Positions 16,474 through 24,706 of a DNA stretch of 64,000 nt are shown here, piece after piece. The DNA is from Bradyrhizobium ivorense (GTDB lineage Bacteria; Pseudomonadota; Alphaproteobacteria; Rhizobiales; Xanthobacteraceae). The stretch lies in the NCBI RefSeq assembly GCF_900696085.1, contig NZ_CAADFC020000030.1:163309-227308 (forward strand), given 5' to 3'. The position numbers and the translations under genes are program-made. The notes under the pieces are model-generated. The model was not told where the DNA came from. It did no database searches and was given only the letters and a program-made list of their open reading frames with translations. Numbering within the stretch: position 1 is the first letter of the stretch; every line of letters starts with the position of its first letter.

Positions 16474-17643
16474 ATGTCCGTCCGCATCGTCGACGTCCGC
16501 GAGGTCACCAAGCCGATCTCCTCGCCGATCCGCAACGCCTATATCGACTTCAGCAAGATGACCTCGAGCCTGGTCGCCGTGGTCACCGACGTCGTGCGCG
16601 ACGGCAAGCGGGTGGTCGGCTACGGCTTCAATTCCAACGGCCGCTACGGCCAGGGCGGGCTGATCCGCGAGCGCTTCGCGCCGCGCCTCCTGGAGGCCGA
16701 TCCGAAATCGCTGCTCGATGCCGGCGGCGACAATCTCGATCCCGACAAGGTCTGGGCGACCTTGATGTCGAACGAGAAGCCCGGCGGTCATGGCGAGCGT
16801 TCGGTCGCGGTCGGCACCATCGACATGGCGGTGTGGGATGCGGTGGCGAAGATCGCCGGCAAGCCGCTGTTCCGGCTGCTGGCCGAGCGGCACGGCCTCA
16901 CCGCCGATCCGCGCGTCTTCGTCTATGCCGCCGGCGGCTACTATTATCCGGGCAAGGATCTCGGCGCGCTGCGCAAGGAGATGCGCGGCTATCTCGACCG
17001 CGGCTACAACGTCGTGAAGATGAAGATCGGCGGCGCGCCGCTCGCCGAAGACCGCGAGCGCATCGAGGCGGTGCTGAAGGAGATCGGCAAGGATGCGCAG
17101 CTCGCGGTCGATGCCAATGGCCGCTTCGACCTGGAGGCCGCGATCGCCTACGCCAGGATGCTGCGGGAGTATCCGCTGTTCTGGTACGAGGAGGCCGGCG
17201 ATCCGCTCGACTATGCGCTGCAGGCCGCGCTCGCCGAGTTCTATCCGGGGCCGATGGCGACCGGTGAAAACCTGTTCAGCCATCAGGACGCGCGCAACCT
17301 GATCCGCTACGGCGGCATGCGCCCCGACCGCGACTGGCTGCAATTCGACTGCGCGCTGTCCTACGGGCTCTGCGAATATCTGCGCACCCTGCAGGTACTG
17401 AAGACCCACGGCTGGTCGCCGCGGCGCTGCATCCCGCATGGCGGCCACCAGATGTCGCTCAACATCGCCGCCGGCCTCGGCCTCGGCGGCAATGAGAGCT
17501 ATCCGGACCTGTTCCAGCCCTATGGCGGCTTCCCCGACGGCGTGCGGGTCGAGGGTGGCCACATCGTGATGCCCGACCTGCCGGGCATCGGTTTTGAGGG
17601 CAAGTCCGACCTCTATGCGGAGATGAAGGCGCTGGCCGACTAA
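16474..17643 (+). CDS. tarD: D(-)-tartrate dehydratase (enolase superfamily)
   Basis: 389-residue member of the enolase superfamily that dehydrates D-tartrate to oxaloacetate. The sequence closely matches the enzyme characterised from Bradyrhizobium japonicum: start MSVRIVDVREVTKPISSPIR, KMKIGG with Lys182 and Lys184, metal ligands in AVDANGRF, YEEAGD and ATGENLF, and His322 in IPHGGHQM. Lys184 and His322 fall at the published catalytic positions when counted from the ATG at 16474, which supports that start over the ATG 11 codons upstream. No tartrate transporter or regulator is adjacent; a palindromic repeat precedes it. Confidence 0.95.
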   Translation: MSVRIVDVREVTKPISSPIRNAYIDFSKMTSSLVAVVTDVVRDGKRVVGYGFNSNGRYGQGGLIRERFAPRLLEADPKSLLDAGGDNLDPDKVWATLMSNEKPGGHGERSVAVGTIDMAVWDAVAKIAGKPLFRLLAERHGLTADPRVFVYAAGGYYYPGKDLGALRKEMRGYLDRGYNVVKMKIGGAPLAEDRERIEAVLKEIGKDAQLAVDANGRFDLEAAIAYARMLREYPLFWYEEAGDPLDYALQAALAEFYPGPMATGENLFSHQDARNLIRYGGMRPDRDWLQFDCALSYGLCEYLRTLQVLKTHGWSPRRCIPHGGHQMSLNIAAGLGLGGNESYPDLFQPYGGFPDGVRVEGGHIVMPDLPGIGFEGKSDLYAEMKALAD

Positions 17644-17807
17644 ATGCCGAAAAACAACCCCATGCAAAGTAGCCGGCGGCAGCCGGCGGCACGGCGTAAC
17701 ACGGCGCTTGACACGTCGGGCAACTCACCGGTATTCTTCCATTATTCCGAAACGTGCGCAGCGCCCGTCGCCCCCGGGCAATCGCATTTGGCATTGAGCG
17801 CTGTGGG

Positions 17808-19391
17808 TCAGCGGTCGATCCGGTAGAGCTTTGCGAAATCGCCGTCATAGAGCGGCGACAGCTTGCCGACCTTCGGAACTTCCGGCGGCGGATCGATCAG
17901 CAGCACATAGTCGAAGTTGGTGCGCCAATCGACGAGGTAGCGCGCGTACTGGATCGACTCCGCCGAGTACGGCTCATGGGTCAGCACGCTCCAGCCGATC
18001 GGCTCGGTCAGCGGGTGGGCGATGCGGTCGAACGGCGGCAGCACGGTCACCGGCTGCTGCGCCGGATCGGCGTACAGCAACGGCCAGAACGCCTTGCGCT
18101 CGATCACCAGCAATGCGGGGACCTGCTCGGTCAGCCGATAGATGCCGGGCAGGGCGCGGCGCGCCGGATGCGCCTCCGTCAGTTCACCCGTGTAGCCGGT
18201 TGCGGCCATCACGCGCGCGCCGGGCTCGACCTGGGCGATCGCCTTGCGCAAATCGACGAGATCGTGCCGCGCGTCGATCCAGGTCACGGCGAGATCGGCC
18301 GACCGAACCACGATCAGGGCCGCGAGCACGGCGCCGAACAACGTCGCCTCGCGCCGCGCGAGCCTCGGCTGCATGCCCGCGAACAGCAGCAGCGCGAACA
18401 TCAGCGCGACCCGCAGATCGATGAAGGAGCCGCCCTTCAGCCGCAGCGGCGCGGCGATGAAGACGATCACCAGCACGGCCAGCACCAGCGGCAGCCCGGG
18501 CGCGAGCGCGATGCGGCGGCGCATGGCGACCAGCGCGACCGTGACGGCGACGGCAGTCACGATGGTCAGTTCCAAATTGGTGGTCATGAACGGGCCGAGC
18601 AGCCGCATCACCTTGGAGATCGCGCGCCACGCGCCGAACGTCGTGGCGGTGTCGCCGAACGGGCTGAGCCGGTACAGCACGACCGCGGGCGCCAGCGCGA
18701 TCAGGATCGGGATCGCCGCCTTGATGACATCGCGCGGGGTGAGGGAGCCCGTCGCGCGGCGTTTCCAGAGCGCGGCGGCTTCTTCGGCGCCGATCAGCAG
18801 GAACAGCAGGCCAAGCCCGAAGATGTGGGTGAAGAACGTCGCGACCGCGGCCACCGCGCCGGCCAGCGCCTTCCAGGCGGAACGATCCTGCCGGCGCAAC
18901 GCCGTCCATGCGGCGGCGCCAACCAGCGCCAGCCCCAGCGACAGCAGGAAATTCATAAAGCCCATCATGAAGGCGGCGTTGTAAGCGACCAACCCCGACG
19001 CCAGCGGCCAAAAGGAGCGGCAGCCGAACACGGCGCGATGGTAGATGACGGCGCCGGCCACCGGTGCCAGCAGGCTGAGCGCCAGCAGCATCCGGCCGCC
19101 GGTGTGCACATCGGTGATGCGCAGCAAGCCTGCGCCGATCACGTCCATGCCGAGATTGGGCAAAATGGTCCAATGCGGCGCGTACATCTTCGCGAGGATC
19201 GGGTCGTCCGGATGCGCCAGGATGAAGAACCGTGCCAGATGATTGGGATAGTCGAGCAGCGGCGGCACATCGATGACGAACAGCGGGGCGACCAGCACGG
19301 CCGCGAGCGCCACCGCCGTGCCCCACCACGCCCAGGCCGCGGTGGTGTCGGGAGCAGAAATCCTGGCGAGCGGCGCGTGCATCAGGAGCAT
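17808..19391 (-). CDS. polytopic membrane protein, GT-C-like, function unknown
   Basis: 527 residues with about ten hydrophobic segments from residue ~20 to ~375, followed by a ~150-residue soluble C-terminal domain. The first external loop contains PPLLDYPNHLARFFIL, a Pro-Asp-His pattern reminiscent of GT-C membrane glycosyltransferases, whose catalytic acid sits in the first loop. The soluble tail includes RVMAATGYTGEL and ends LYDGDFAKLYRIDR. I do not recognise a named family. The gene stands alone between tarD (convergent) and the DUF2157-like gene (divergent). Confidence 0.75.
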   Translation of the reverse strand: MLLMHAPLARISAPDTTAAWAWWGTAVALAAVLVAPLFVIDVPPLLDYPNHLARFFILAHPDDPILAKMYAPHWTILPNLGMDVIGAGLLRITDVHTGGRMLLALSLLAPVAGAVIYHRAVFGCRSFWPLASGLVAYNAAFMMGFMNFLLSLGLALVGAAAWTALRRQDRSAWKALAGAVAAVATFFTHIFGLGLLFLLIGAEEAAALWKRRATGSLTPRDVIKAAIPILIALAPAVVLYRLSPFGDTATTFGAWRAISKVMRLLGPFMTTNLELTIVTAVAVTVALVAMRRRIALAPGLPLVLAVLVIVFIAAPLRLKGGSFIDLRVALMFALLLFAGMQPRLARREATLFGAVLAALIVVRSADLAVTWIDARHDLVDLRKAIAQVEPGARVMAATGYTGELTEAHPARRALPGIYRLTEQVPALLVIERKAFWPLLYADPAQQPVTVLPPFDRIAHPLTEPIGWSVLTHEPYSAESIQYARYLVDWRTNFDYVLLIDPPPEVPKVGKLSPLYDGDFAKLYRIDR

Positions 19392-19675
19392 GTTCCGGCT
19401 GACCCGCCAGCCTGCGGTTAATGGGCGAGAGTTTCGGCTTGGCCCGGACCATAGCCCCGGCTTGGTTGCGGACCTCTTACGGGACGGCCCCCAAGCCCGA
19501 CGTTTCGCGAACCGCGCCGGAACCGGTCCGGCAGAGCCGGGGCGCTCACCAAAATGTGTGAGCGTTGCTCAAAATATCCTTGAACATTGCTCAAGTTGAA
19601 TTATACCAATCCTGCGAGCCCGGCTCTTGCCCGTATGGCACGGGAAAGCGAACCCGCGGCACAGGAACCAGTCGC

Positions 19676-20731
19676 ATGCCCTATTCAGCAAAAGACCTAC
19701 GGGGTGCAGCAGATGCCGGGGTGATCAGCACCGCCGACCTGGACCGGCTGCTCGCCTTCTTGGCGCAGGGTCCCGGGCAGGACGCCGCCGGTGAGGCCAG
19801 CCCGGCGGCGAAGTTCGATGCCGCCCATATCCTCTGGTACGCCGGCGCGCTGATCGTGATCGGCGCCATGGGCCTGTTCTCGACCCTGGCCTTCACCCAG
19901 ATGGGCGGACGCGCGCTCACGATCTGCGCGATCGCCTACGCGGCGGCCTTCAGTTTTGCCGGTCATTACCTTTGGCACCGCAAGAACCTGCGGGTTCCCG
20001 GCGGGCTCTTGATCGCGATCGCGGTGTCGATGGCGCCGCTCGCGGTCTACGGCATCCAGGAAGAGCTCGGCTGGTGGGGCACGTTCGGCAAGCCGGGCAC
20101 GGTGCGCGATTTCTATATCTGGGTGAAGGGCAGCTGGATCTTCATGGAGATCGCGGCCGTCGCCGCCGGCATCGTCGCGCTGCGCTACTATCGCTTCGCC
20201 TTCATCGTCGCGATCATCGCCTTCGCGCTCTGGTTCATGTCGATGGACCTCGCGCCGTGGTTCGCCGGCATGGATCACGCCGACTTTGCGACGCGGCGCA
20301 CGGTGTCGATCTGGTTCGGCCTTGCCGTCCTCGCGGTGGCCTGGTTCGTCGACTATAGCAGCCGCAACGGCGACTTTGCCTTCTGGCTGCATCTGTTCGG
20401 CCTGATGGCGTTCTGGGGCGGCATCACCGCCTCCGACGGCGCCACCGAGCTCGGACGGGCGGTCTATTGCCTGCTCAATGTCGGCCTGGTTGCGCTGGCC
20501 GTGATCCTGATGCGGCGGGCCTATGCGGTGTTCGGTGCGTTCGGCATCTGCCTCTATCTCGGACATCTCGCCGACGTCGTGTTCAAGGACTCGCTGCTGT
20601 TCCCGTTCGCGCTGTCGCTGATCGGCGTGGCCGTGATCGCCGCGGGGCTGGTCTACCATCGCAACGAGCGCGCGATCGCCGCCTGGCTGGCCGCGCATCT
20701 CCCCGCGCCGCTGTTGCGGCCGCGGGCCTGA
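19676..20731 (+). CDS. DUF2157-like membrane protein
   Basis: 351-residue protein with a short soluble N-terminus (MPYSAKDLRGAADAGVISTA, AAKFDAAHILWYAGAL) followed by about ten membrane spans to the end. The soluble head followed by evenly spaced hydrophobic helices resembles the DUF2157 family of unknown function. The ATG at 19676 is preceded by ACAGGAACC; the frame is open 37 codons further upstream, but that segment has low coding character. Two near-identical blocks GAGCGTTGCTCAA and GAACATTGCTCAA at 19560-19597 lie in its upstream region. Confidence 0.75.
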   Translation: MPYSAKDLRGAADAGVISTADLDRLLAFLAQGPGQDAAGEASPAAKFDAAHILWYAGALIVIGAMGLFSTLAFTQMGGRALTICAIAYAAAFSFAGHYLWHRKNLRVPGGLLIAIAVSMAPLAVYGIQEELGWWGTFGKPGTVRDFYIWVKGSWIFMEIAAVAAGIVALRYYRFAFIVAIIAFALWFMSMDLAPWFAGMDHADFATRRTVSIWFGLAVLAVAWFVDYSSRNGDFAFWLHLFGLMAFWGGITASDGATELGRAVYCLLNVGLVALAVILMRRAYAVFGAFGICLYLGHLADVVFKDSLLFPFALSLIGVAVIAAGLVYHRNERAIAAWLAAHLPAPLLRPRA

Positions 20732-20740
20732 TCCCTGACT

Positions 20741-20769
20741 GTCATGCCCGGGTCAAGCCCGGGCATGAC
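20741..20769. terminator. strong hairpin after the DUF2157-like gene
   Basis: GTCATGCCCGGG-TCAAG-CCCGGGCATGAC, a 12-base perfect stem nine bases after the stop codon at 20731. No T-run follows, so it may be a transcript-stabilising or repeat-derived palindrome rather than an intrinsic terminator. Confidence 0.55.
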
Positions 20770-20800
20770 GATGTGGAGAGATGATTTTCGTTGTCCGGCC

Positions 20801-20887
20801 GTCATTGCGAGCGAAGCGAAGCAATCCATTTATCCGCGTATGCCGATTGGATGGATTGCTTCGTCGCTTGTGCTCCTCGCAATGACG
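20801..20887. repeat. palindromic repeat, family B copy 1
   Basis: GTCATTGCGAGCGAAGCGAA, GCAATCCAT, an AT-containing centre, then ATGGATTGCTTCG and CGCAATGACG. One of six copies of this ~80-base inverted repeat in the window. Lies between two convergent genes. Confidence 0.88.
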
Positions 20888-20908
20888 TGGAGAGAGGTTG
20901 GTGGCCGC

Positions 20909-22261
20909 CTACCCCAGCCGCATGTCCAGCAGCCGCCGGCCTTCGCCCTTCAGCAGCTTCTTCACCGCGCTCGAGGCGATCACCTCGCCGTTGTTGGCGT
21001 AGGCCTCGTGGTTCTTCTCGATGTCGTCGAGCCGGTAGAGATAGTTGACCATGATGCCGGCGGATTCACGCAGCGCCTTGGCCGAGAGGTCGCCGAGCCA
21101 GTTGATCCGCTCCAGCCGCGCGCCGTTGCCGAGATGGAAGCGGGCGACCGAATCGATCAGCCGCCCCTTCGGCGTGCGCGCTTTCAGGAAATAATACGCG
21201 GCAAGCGGCTCCAGCACCGCGCGCAGCTGCGCGGTGAGCTCGGCGTTCTCCGGCCAGTCGGACTTGTCGAGGCTTTCCAGGAGCTGGCGGTCGTCCTCGC
21301 CGAGCGGCACATCGTCGGCCTGCTTGACCCATTGCATGAAGCCCGGCACCGGCGACAGCGTCACGAAGGTGTCGAGCTTGGGCAGCTCGCGGCGCAGTTC
21401 CTCGACCACCTGCTTGATCAGGAAGCTGCCGAACGAAATGCCGCCGAGCCCGCGCTGGGTGTTGGAGATCGAATAGAATACGGCGGTGCGGGCGCGCTCG
21501 GCGGCGACCGGCTCGCGCTCCTCGGCGAGCAGCGGCGCGATCGCGCCCGGGATCGCCTCGGTCAGCGCGACCTCGACGAAGATCAGCGGCTCGTCGGCGA
21601 GCGCCGGATGGAAGAAGGCGTAGCAGCGGCGGTCGACCGGATCGATGCGGCGGCGCAGGTCGTCCCAGTCGCGGATCTCGTGCACGGCCTCATAGCGGAT
21701 GATCTTCTCCAGAATATTGGCCGGCGACGACCAGTCTATCCTGCGCAGCACGAGGAATCCCCTGTTGAACCAGGACGAGAGCAGATGCACCACGTCGCGG
21801 TCGAGCGCGGCGAGGTCCTTGTTGCCCTTCATCAGTGAAATCAGATCGGATCGCATCGACACCAGTTCGCCGGTGCCGCCCGGCGCGCGATTGAGCCGCC
21901 GGATCAGCTCCTGGCGGCGCGGCTCGGACGCAAAATGCAGGTCGCTGGCGTCGTCGCCATTGGCATTGGCGCGCCAGCTCTCGATCGCCTGGGCAAGCCG
22001 GGCCTGGTCGGGCCCGAAATTCCTTGCCAGCGACTGGAAGAAGGTGAGGCGGCCGGCGGCATCAAGGTGGTGATAGCGGTCGAGCACCTCGCGCGCCATC
22101 GCGGTGCCGGAGGCTTCGCCGCGGCCCGACAGCAGCGCCTCGCACAATTCCACCAGCTCGGAGGCGTCCTGCTTGCCGTTATTGGGATTTGACCGGCCGA
22201 GCAGGGTGCGGCCGCGTTCGGAGATGGTCGAGAGCAGATCGGAGAAGAAGGCGTTGGCCAT
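20909..22261 (-). CDS. malonyl-CoA decarboxylase
   Basis: 450-residue enzyme converting malonyl-CoA to acetyl-CoA and CO2; in rhizobia this is the first step of malonate use. The N-terminal helical domain ends near RFNRGFL-like SWFNRGFLVLRRIDWSSPA. The C-terminal GNAT-like catalytic domain has NTQRGLGGISFGSFLIKQVV, FVTLSPVPGFMQWV (catalytic Ser), and ARFHLGNGARLERINWLGD (catalytic His). Length fits bacterial MatA. The usual malonate partners matB and matC are not adjacent, so fatty-acid or malonyl-CoA balance is as likely a role as malonate catabolism. Confidence 0.93.
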   Translation of the reverse strand: MANAFFSDLLSTISERGRTLLGRSNPNNGKQDASELVELCEALLSGRGEASGTAMAREVLDRYHHLDAAGRLTFFQSLARNFGPDQARLAQAIESWRANANGDDASDLHFASEPRRQELIRRLNRAPGGTGELVSMRSDLISLMKGNKDLAALDRDVVHLLSSWFNRGFLVLRRIDWSSPANILEKIIRYEAVHEIRDWDDLRRRIDPVDRRCYAFFHPALADEPLIFVEVALTEAIPGAIAPLLAEEREPVAAERARTAVFYSISNTQRGLGGISFGSFLIKQVVEELRRELPKLDTFVTLSPVPGFMQWVKQADDVPLGEDDRQLLESLDKSDWPENAELTAQLRAVLEPLAAYYFLKARTPKGRLIDSVARFHLGNGARLERINWLGDLSAKALRESAGIMVNYLYRLDDIEKNHEAYANNGEVIASSAVKKLLKGEGRRLLDMRLG

Positions 22262-22405
22262 AGGCAGGGCGTATCCGGTGAAGCCGAACCTTACACGGGA
22301 TTTAAGGCCGGGCGCAGGGGAATCAAGCGCATGGATCGTACGGAAATATGTCGCAGCACGACGACGGTATAATTCGTGATGGTTGCGCTTGACGACGGAT
22401 AACGT

Positions 22406-23215
22406 TCACGTTTTCTCCGCGAACGCGGTCGGTGTCTTGCCGGTGACCTGGCGGAACGCATGGGAAAACGCCGGAACGCTGGCATAGCCGAGGTCGGAGG
22501 CGACCTGCTTGACCGAGACGTTCGCATCGGTCGAGAGCCGCTCTATCGCGGCGGCGATGCGGGCGCGCTGGCACCAGCTCTTGAACGAGAGCTGCGTCTC
22601 CGCCGAGAACAGCCGCGACAGCGTCCGCGCCGAGGTGCCGACCGTGCGCGCCAGCGTCTCGATCTCGTAGTCGCGGGTCGGATCTGCCAGCACGATGTCG
22701 GCGGCGCGGCGGCAGCGCGCTTCCTGCGGCAGTGGGATGAAGGTCGCGGAGTCCTCGGCCCGGTGCAGCTCCAGCATCACCAGCCTGACCAGCAGCTCGA
22801 TCCGTTCGTCGCTGCTCGCTTGGTCGAACAGCGCGAGGATCGCCTGATGGAGCAGCGGCGAGACCCGGACCACGAACTCGTTGTCGAGGCTGTCGCTGCG
22901 CTCCTCGCGCGCGAGCCAGGCCGGCTCGAAATACAGCGTGCGCATCTCGATGTCGGCGAGCACGTCGATCGCATGGCCGAGCAGGGCCGGGACCCAGACC
23001 GCGCGGTCCGGCGGCACCAGCCAGCGGCCCTTCGGCGTCGTCACCTGCATGGTGCCCTTGGCGGCATAGACCAGCTGCGCCTCGCGGTGCATGTGCGGGT
23101 CGAGCCGGACACCCTTTTCATAGGAGCGCGCGACCATGTGCACGCCGTCGCCGGTCATGCGGCGTTGCTCGTACAGGGCCCGGATTGGCGGGTCAGCGAT
23201 ACTCATTGGCGACAT
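22406..23215 (-). CDS. AraC family transcriptional regulator with N-terminal cupin
   Basis: 269 residues. An N-terminal cupin-like sensor domain (LDPHMHREAQLVYAAKGTMQ, then WLVPPDRAVWVP) is followed from residue ~170 by two helix-turn-helix motifs (YEIETLARTVGTSARTLSRL and VSVKQVASDLGYASVPAFSH). The overall pattern, including LVYAAKG and PPDRAVWVPA, resembles the NimR/YeaM type, which controls a neighbouring MFS exporter. Here too an MFS gene is divergent, with only a 38-base gap to its longest frame. Start at 23215 is weakly supported; ATG three codons later (MSIADPP) is an alternative. Confidence 0.88.
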   Translation of the reverse strand: MSPMSIADPPIRALYEQRRMTGDGVHMVARSYEKGVRLDPHMHREAQLVYAAKGTMQVTTPKGRWLVPPDRAVWVPALLGHAIDVLADIEMRTLYFEPAWLAREERSDSLDNEFVVRVSPLLHQAILALFDQASSDERIELLVRLVMLELHRAEDSATFIPLPQEARCRRAADIVLADPTRDYEIETLARTVGTSARTLSRLFSAETQLSFKSWCQRARIAAAIERLSTDANVSVKQVASDLGYASVPAFSHAFRQVTGKTPTAFAEKT

Positions 23216-23253
23216 CCCGTCAGGACAAGCACCTATAACCTATTTCCGAGCAA

Positions 23254-24495
23254 TTGAAGATTCGAGTGAGAGACGTGCAAGTGAAAGACCTGCAAGTGAA
23301 AGCCCTGCAAGTGAAAGACCTGCCCATCAACAGCCCGAGCCGGGTGATCACCTTCGTCAACGGCGCCCATTTCATCGACCATTATTCGATGCTGATCTTC
23401 GCCGCCGCGGTCATCATCATGGGCCCGGCGCTCGGCATGGCCTATTCGGAGCTCTTGCCCTATGCGACGCCGGGCTTCATCGCCTTCGGCGCCGGCTCGC
23501 TGATCACCGGCTGGCTCGGCGACCGCTGGAGCCGCCGCCACATGATGCTGATCTTCTTCGTCGGCATCGGGCTCTCGATGATCTCGGTCGGCCTGGTGCA
23601 GACGCCGCTGCAGCTCGGCGCGGCGCTGCTGGCGATCGGCATCTTCGCCTCGATCTACCATCCGGTCGGCACCGCGATGATCGTGTCCTATGCCGAGAAG
23701 CTCGGCGCCGAGATGGGCATCAACGGCGTCTGGGGCAATCTCGGCGTCGCCTCGTCGGCGCTGGTCACCGGCGTGATCGGCCAGTATCTCGGCTGGCGCT
23801 GGGCCTTCATCGTGCCCGGCGTAATCACGGTGCTGATCGGCATCGCGTTCGCGATGACGGTGGTGCATGAGGATCGCAAGGGCTCAAAGCAGGCCGCGGC
23901 GCAGGCGCGGGTCGCCAAAGAAGACATGTGGCGGGTGGTGCTGTCGCTCTTGATCGTGGTGATCGCGATCTCGACCACCTTCAACGCGGTGACGGTGGCG
24001 CTGCCAAAGCTGTTCGCCGAGCGTCTCGCCGATCTGACCAAGAGCCCGGCGCTGCTCGGCGTGATCGCAGCCGGCGTCTACGTGTTCGGCGCGATGACGC
24101 AGTACACCATCGGCAAGCTGCTCGACCGGCATTCGCTGAAGGCGGTGGCGCTGCCGCTGTCGTTCATGCTGGCGCCGTTCCTCTATCTGGCGGCGAGCCT
24201 GTCCAACCTGCCGCTGATCGTGGTCTCGATCGGCATCGTGATGGGCGCATTCGGCCAGGTCACGGTCAACGACGCCATGGTCGGCAAGTACACCACCGAG
24301 GAATGGCGCTCGCGCGCCTATGCGGTGCGCTACTTCGTCGGCTTCACTGCGGCCGGCGCCTCGGTCGGCCTGGTGGCGTGGCTGTACGACCAGGGCGGCT
24401 TCAGCATGATGCTGCGTGCCTTCGCGGCGCTGTGCCTGTTGGCGATCGCGGCCGCGATCATCCTGCCGCGCGAAATCAAGGCGCCCGCCGCATAG
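23254..24495 (+). CDS. MFS transporter with pentapeptide repeats at the N-terminus
   Basis: Up to 413 residues with 12 predicted membrane segments and the MFS loop motif GWLGDRWSRRHMM between helices 2 and 3. The membrane part begins SPSRVITFVNGAHFIDHYSM. Ahead of it lie three 15-base direct repeats (23275-23319, consensus STGCAAGTGAAAGMC) that encode VQVKD-LQVKA-LQVKD. The longest frame starts at a TTG (23254); in-frame GTG codons occur at 23266, 23275, 23281, 23296 and 23311, and none has a clear ribosome site, so the true start is open. It is divergent from an AraC regulator that probably controls it. The substrate is unknown; efflux is likely. Confidence 0.85.
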   Translation: MKIRVRDVQVKDLQVKALQVKDLPINSPSRVITFVNGAHFIDHYSMLIFAAAVIIMGPALGMAYSELLPYATPGFIAFGAGSLITGWLGDRWSRRHMMLIFFVGIGLSMISVGLVQTPLQLGAALLAIGIFASIYHPVGTAMIVSYAEKLGAEMGINGVWGNLGVASSALVTGVIGQYLGWRWAFIVPGVITVLIGIAFAMTVVHEDRKGSKQAAAQARVAKEDMWRVVLSLLIVVIAISTTFNAVTVALPKLFAERLADLTKSPALLGVIAAGVYVFGAMTQYTIGKLLDRHSLKAVALPLSFMLAPFLYLAASLSNLPLIVVSIGIVMGAFGQVTVNDAMVGKYTTEEWRSRAYAVRYFVGFTAAGASVGLVAWLYDQGGFSMMLRAFAALCLLAIAAAIILPREIKAPAA

Positions 24496-24544
24496 GCGGG
24501 CTGAAGCCCTGACGGTTTGCCGCCACTGAGCTTGTCCGGAGCAG

Positions 24545-24568
24545 CGCATCGGCGTTTTTGCCGATGCG
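24545..24568 (+). terminator. hairpin downstream of the MFS gene
   Basis: CGCATCGGC-GTTTTT-GCCGATGCG, a nine-base perfect stem about 50 bases after the MFS stop codon. The T-run is in the loop rather than after the stem, so it is a possible but atypical terminator. Confidence 0.4.
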
Positions 24569-24706
24569 GCCATGCGGGCTGTTGTCTGTGAGCTCGGTCA
24601 CTTGTTCCGACCCGGCGGTGTGATACGATCCGACGCGGGCTTCGGGGAGCCGAGGCGCCGGTTGCGCCTCGACATGCCAACTATGGTTTGCGGAGCGGCC
24701 GGAGCA

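Noticed and set aside
17644..17826. 60-codon frame (MPKNNPMQSSRRQPAARRNT) after tarD
   Set aside because: Begins immediately at the tarD stop, has no ribosome site and overlaps the convergent gene's end; it resembles an intergenic repeat rather than a protein.
19585..19599. FixK/FNR box TTGAACATTGCTCAA
   Set aside because: The half-sites are seven bases apart instead of the usual spacing and the inner T/A positions are missing.
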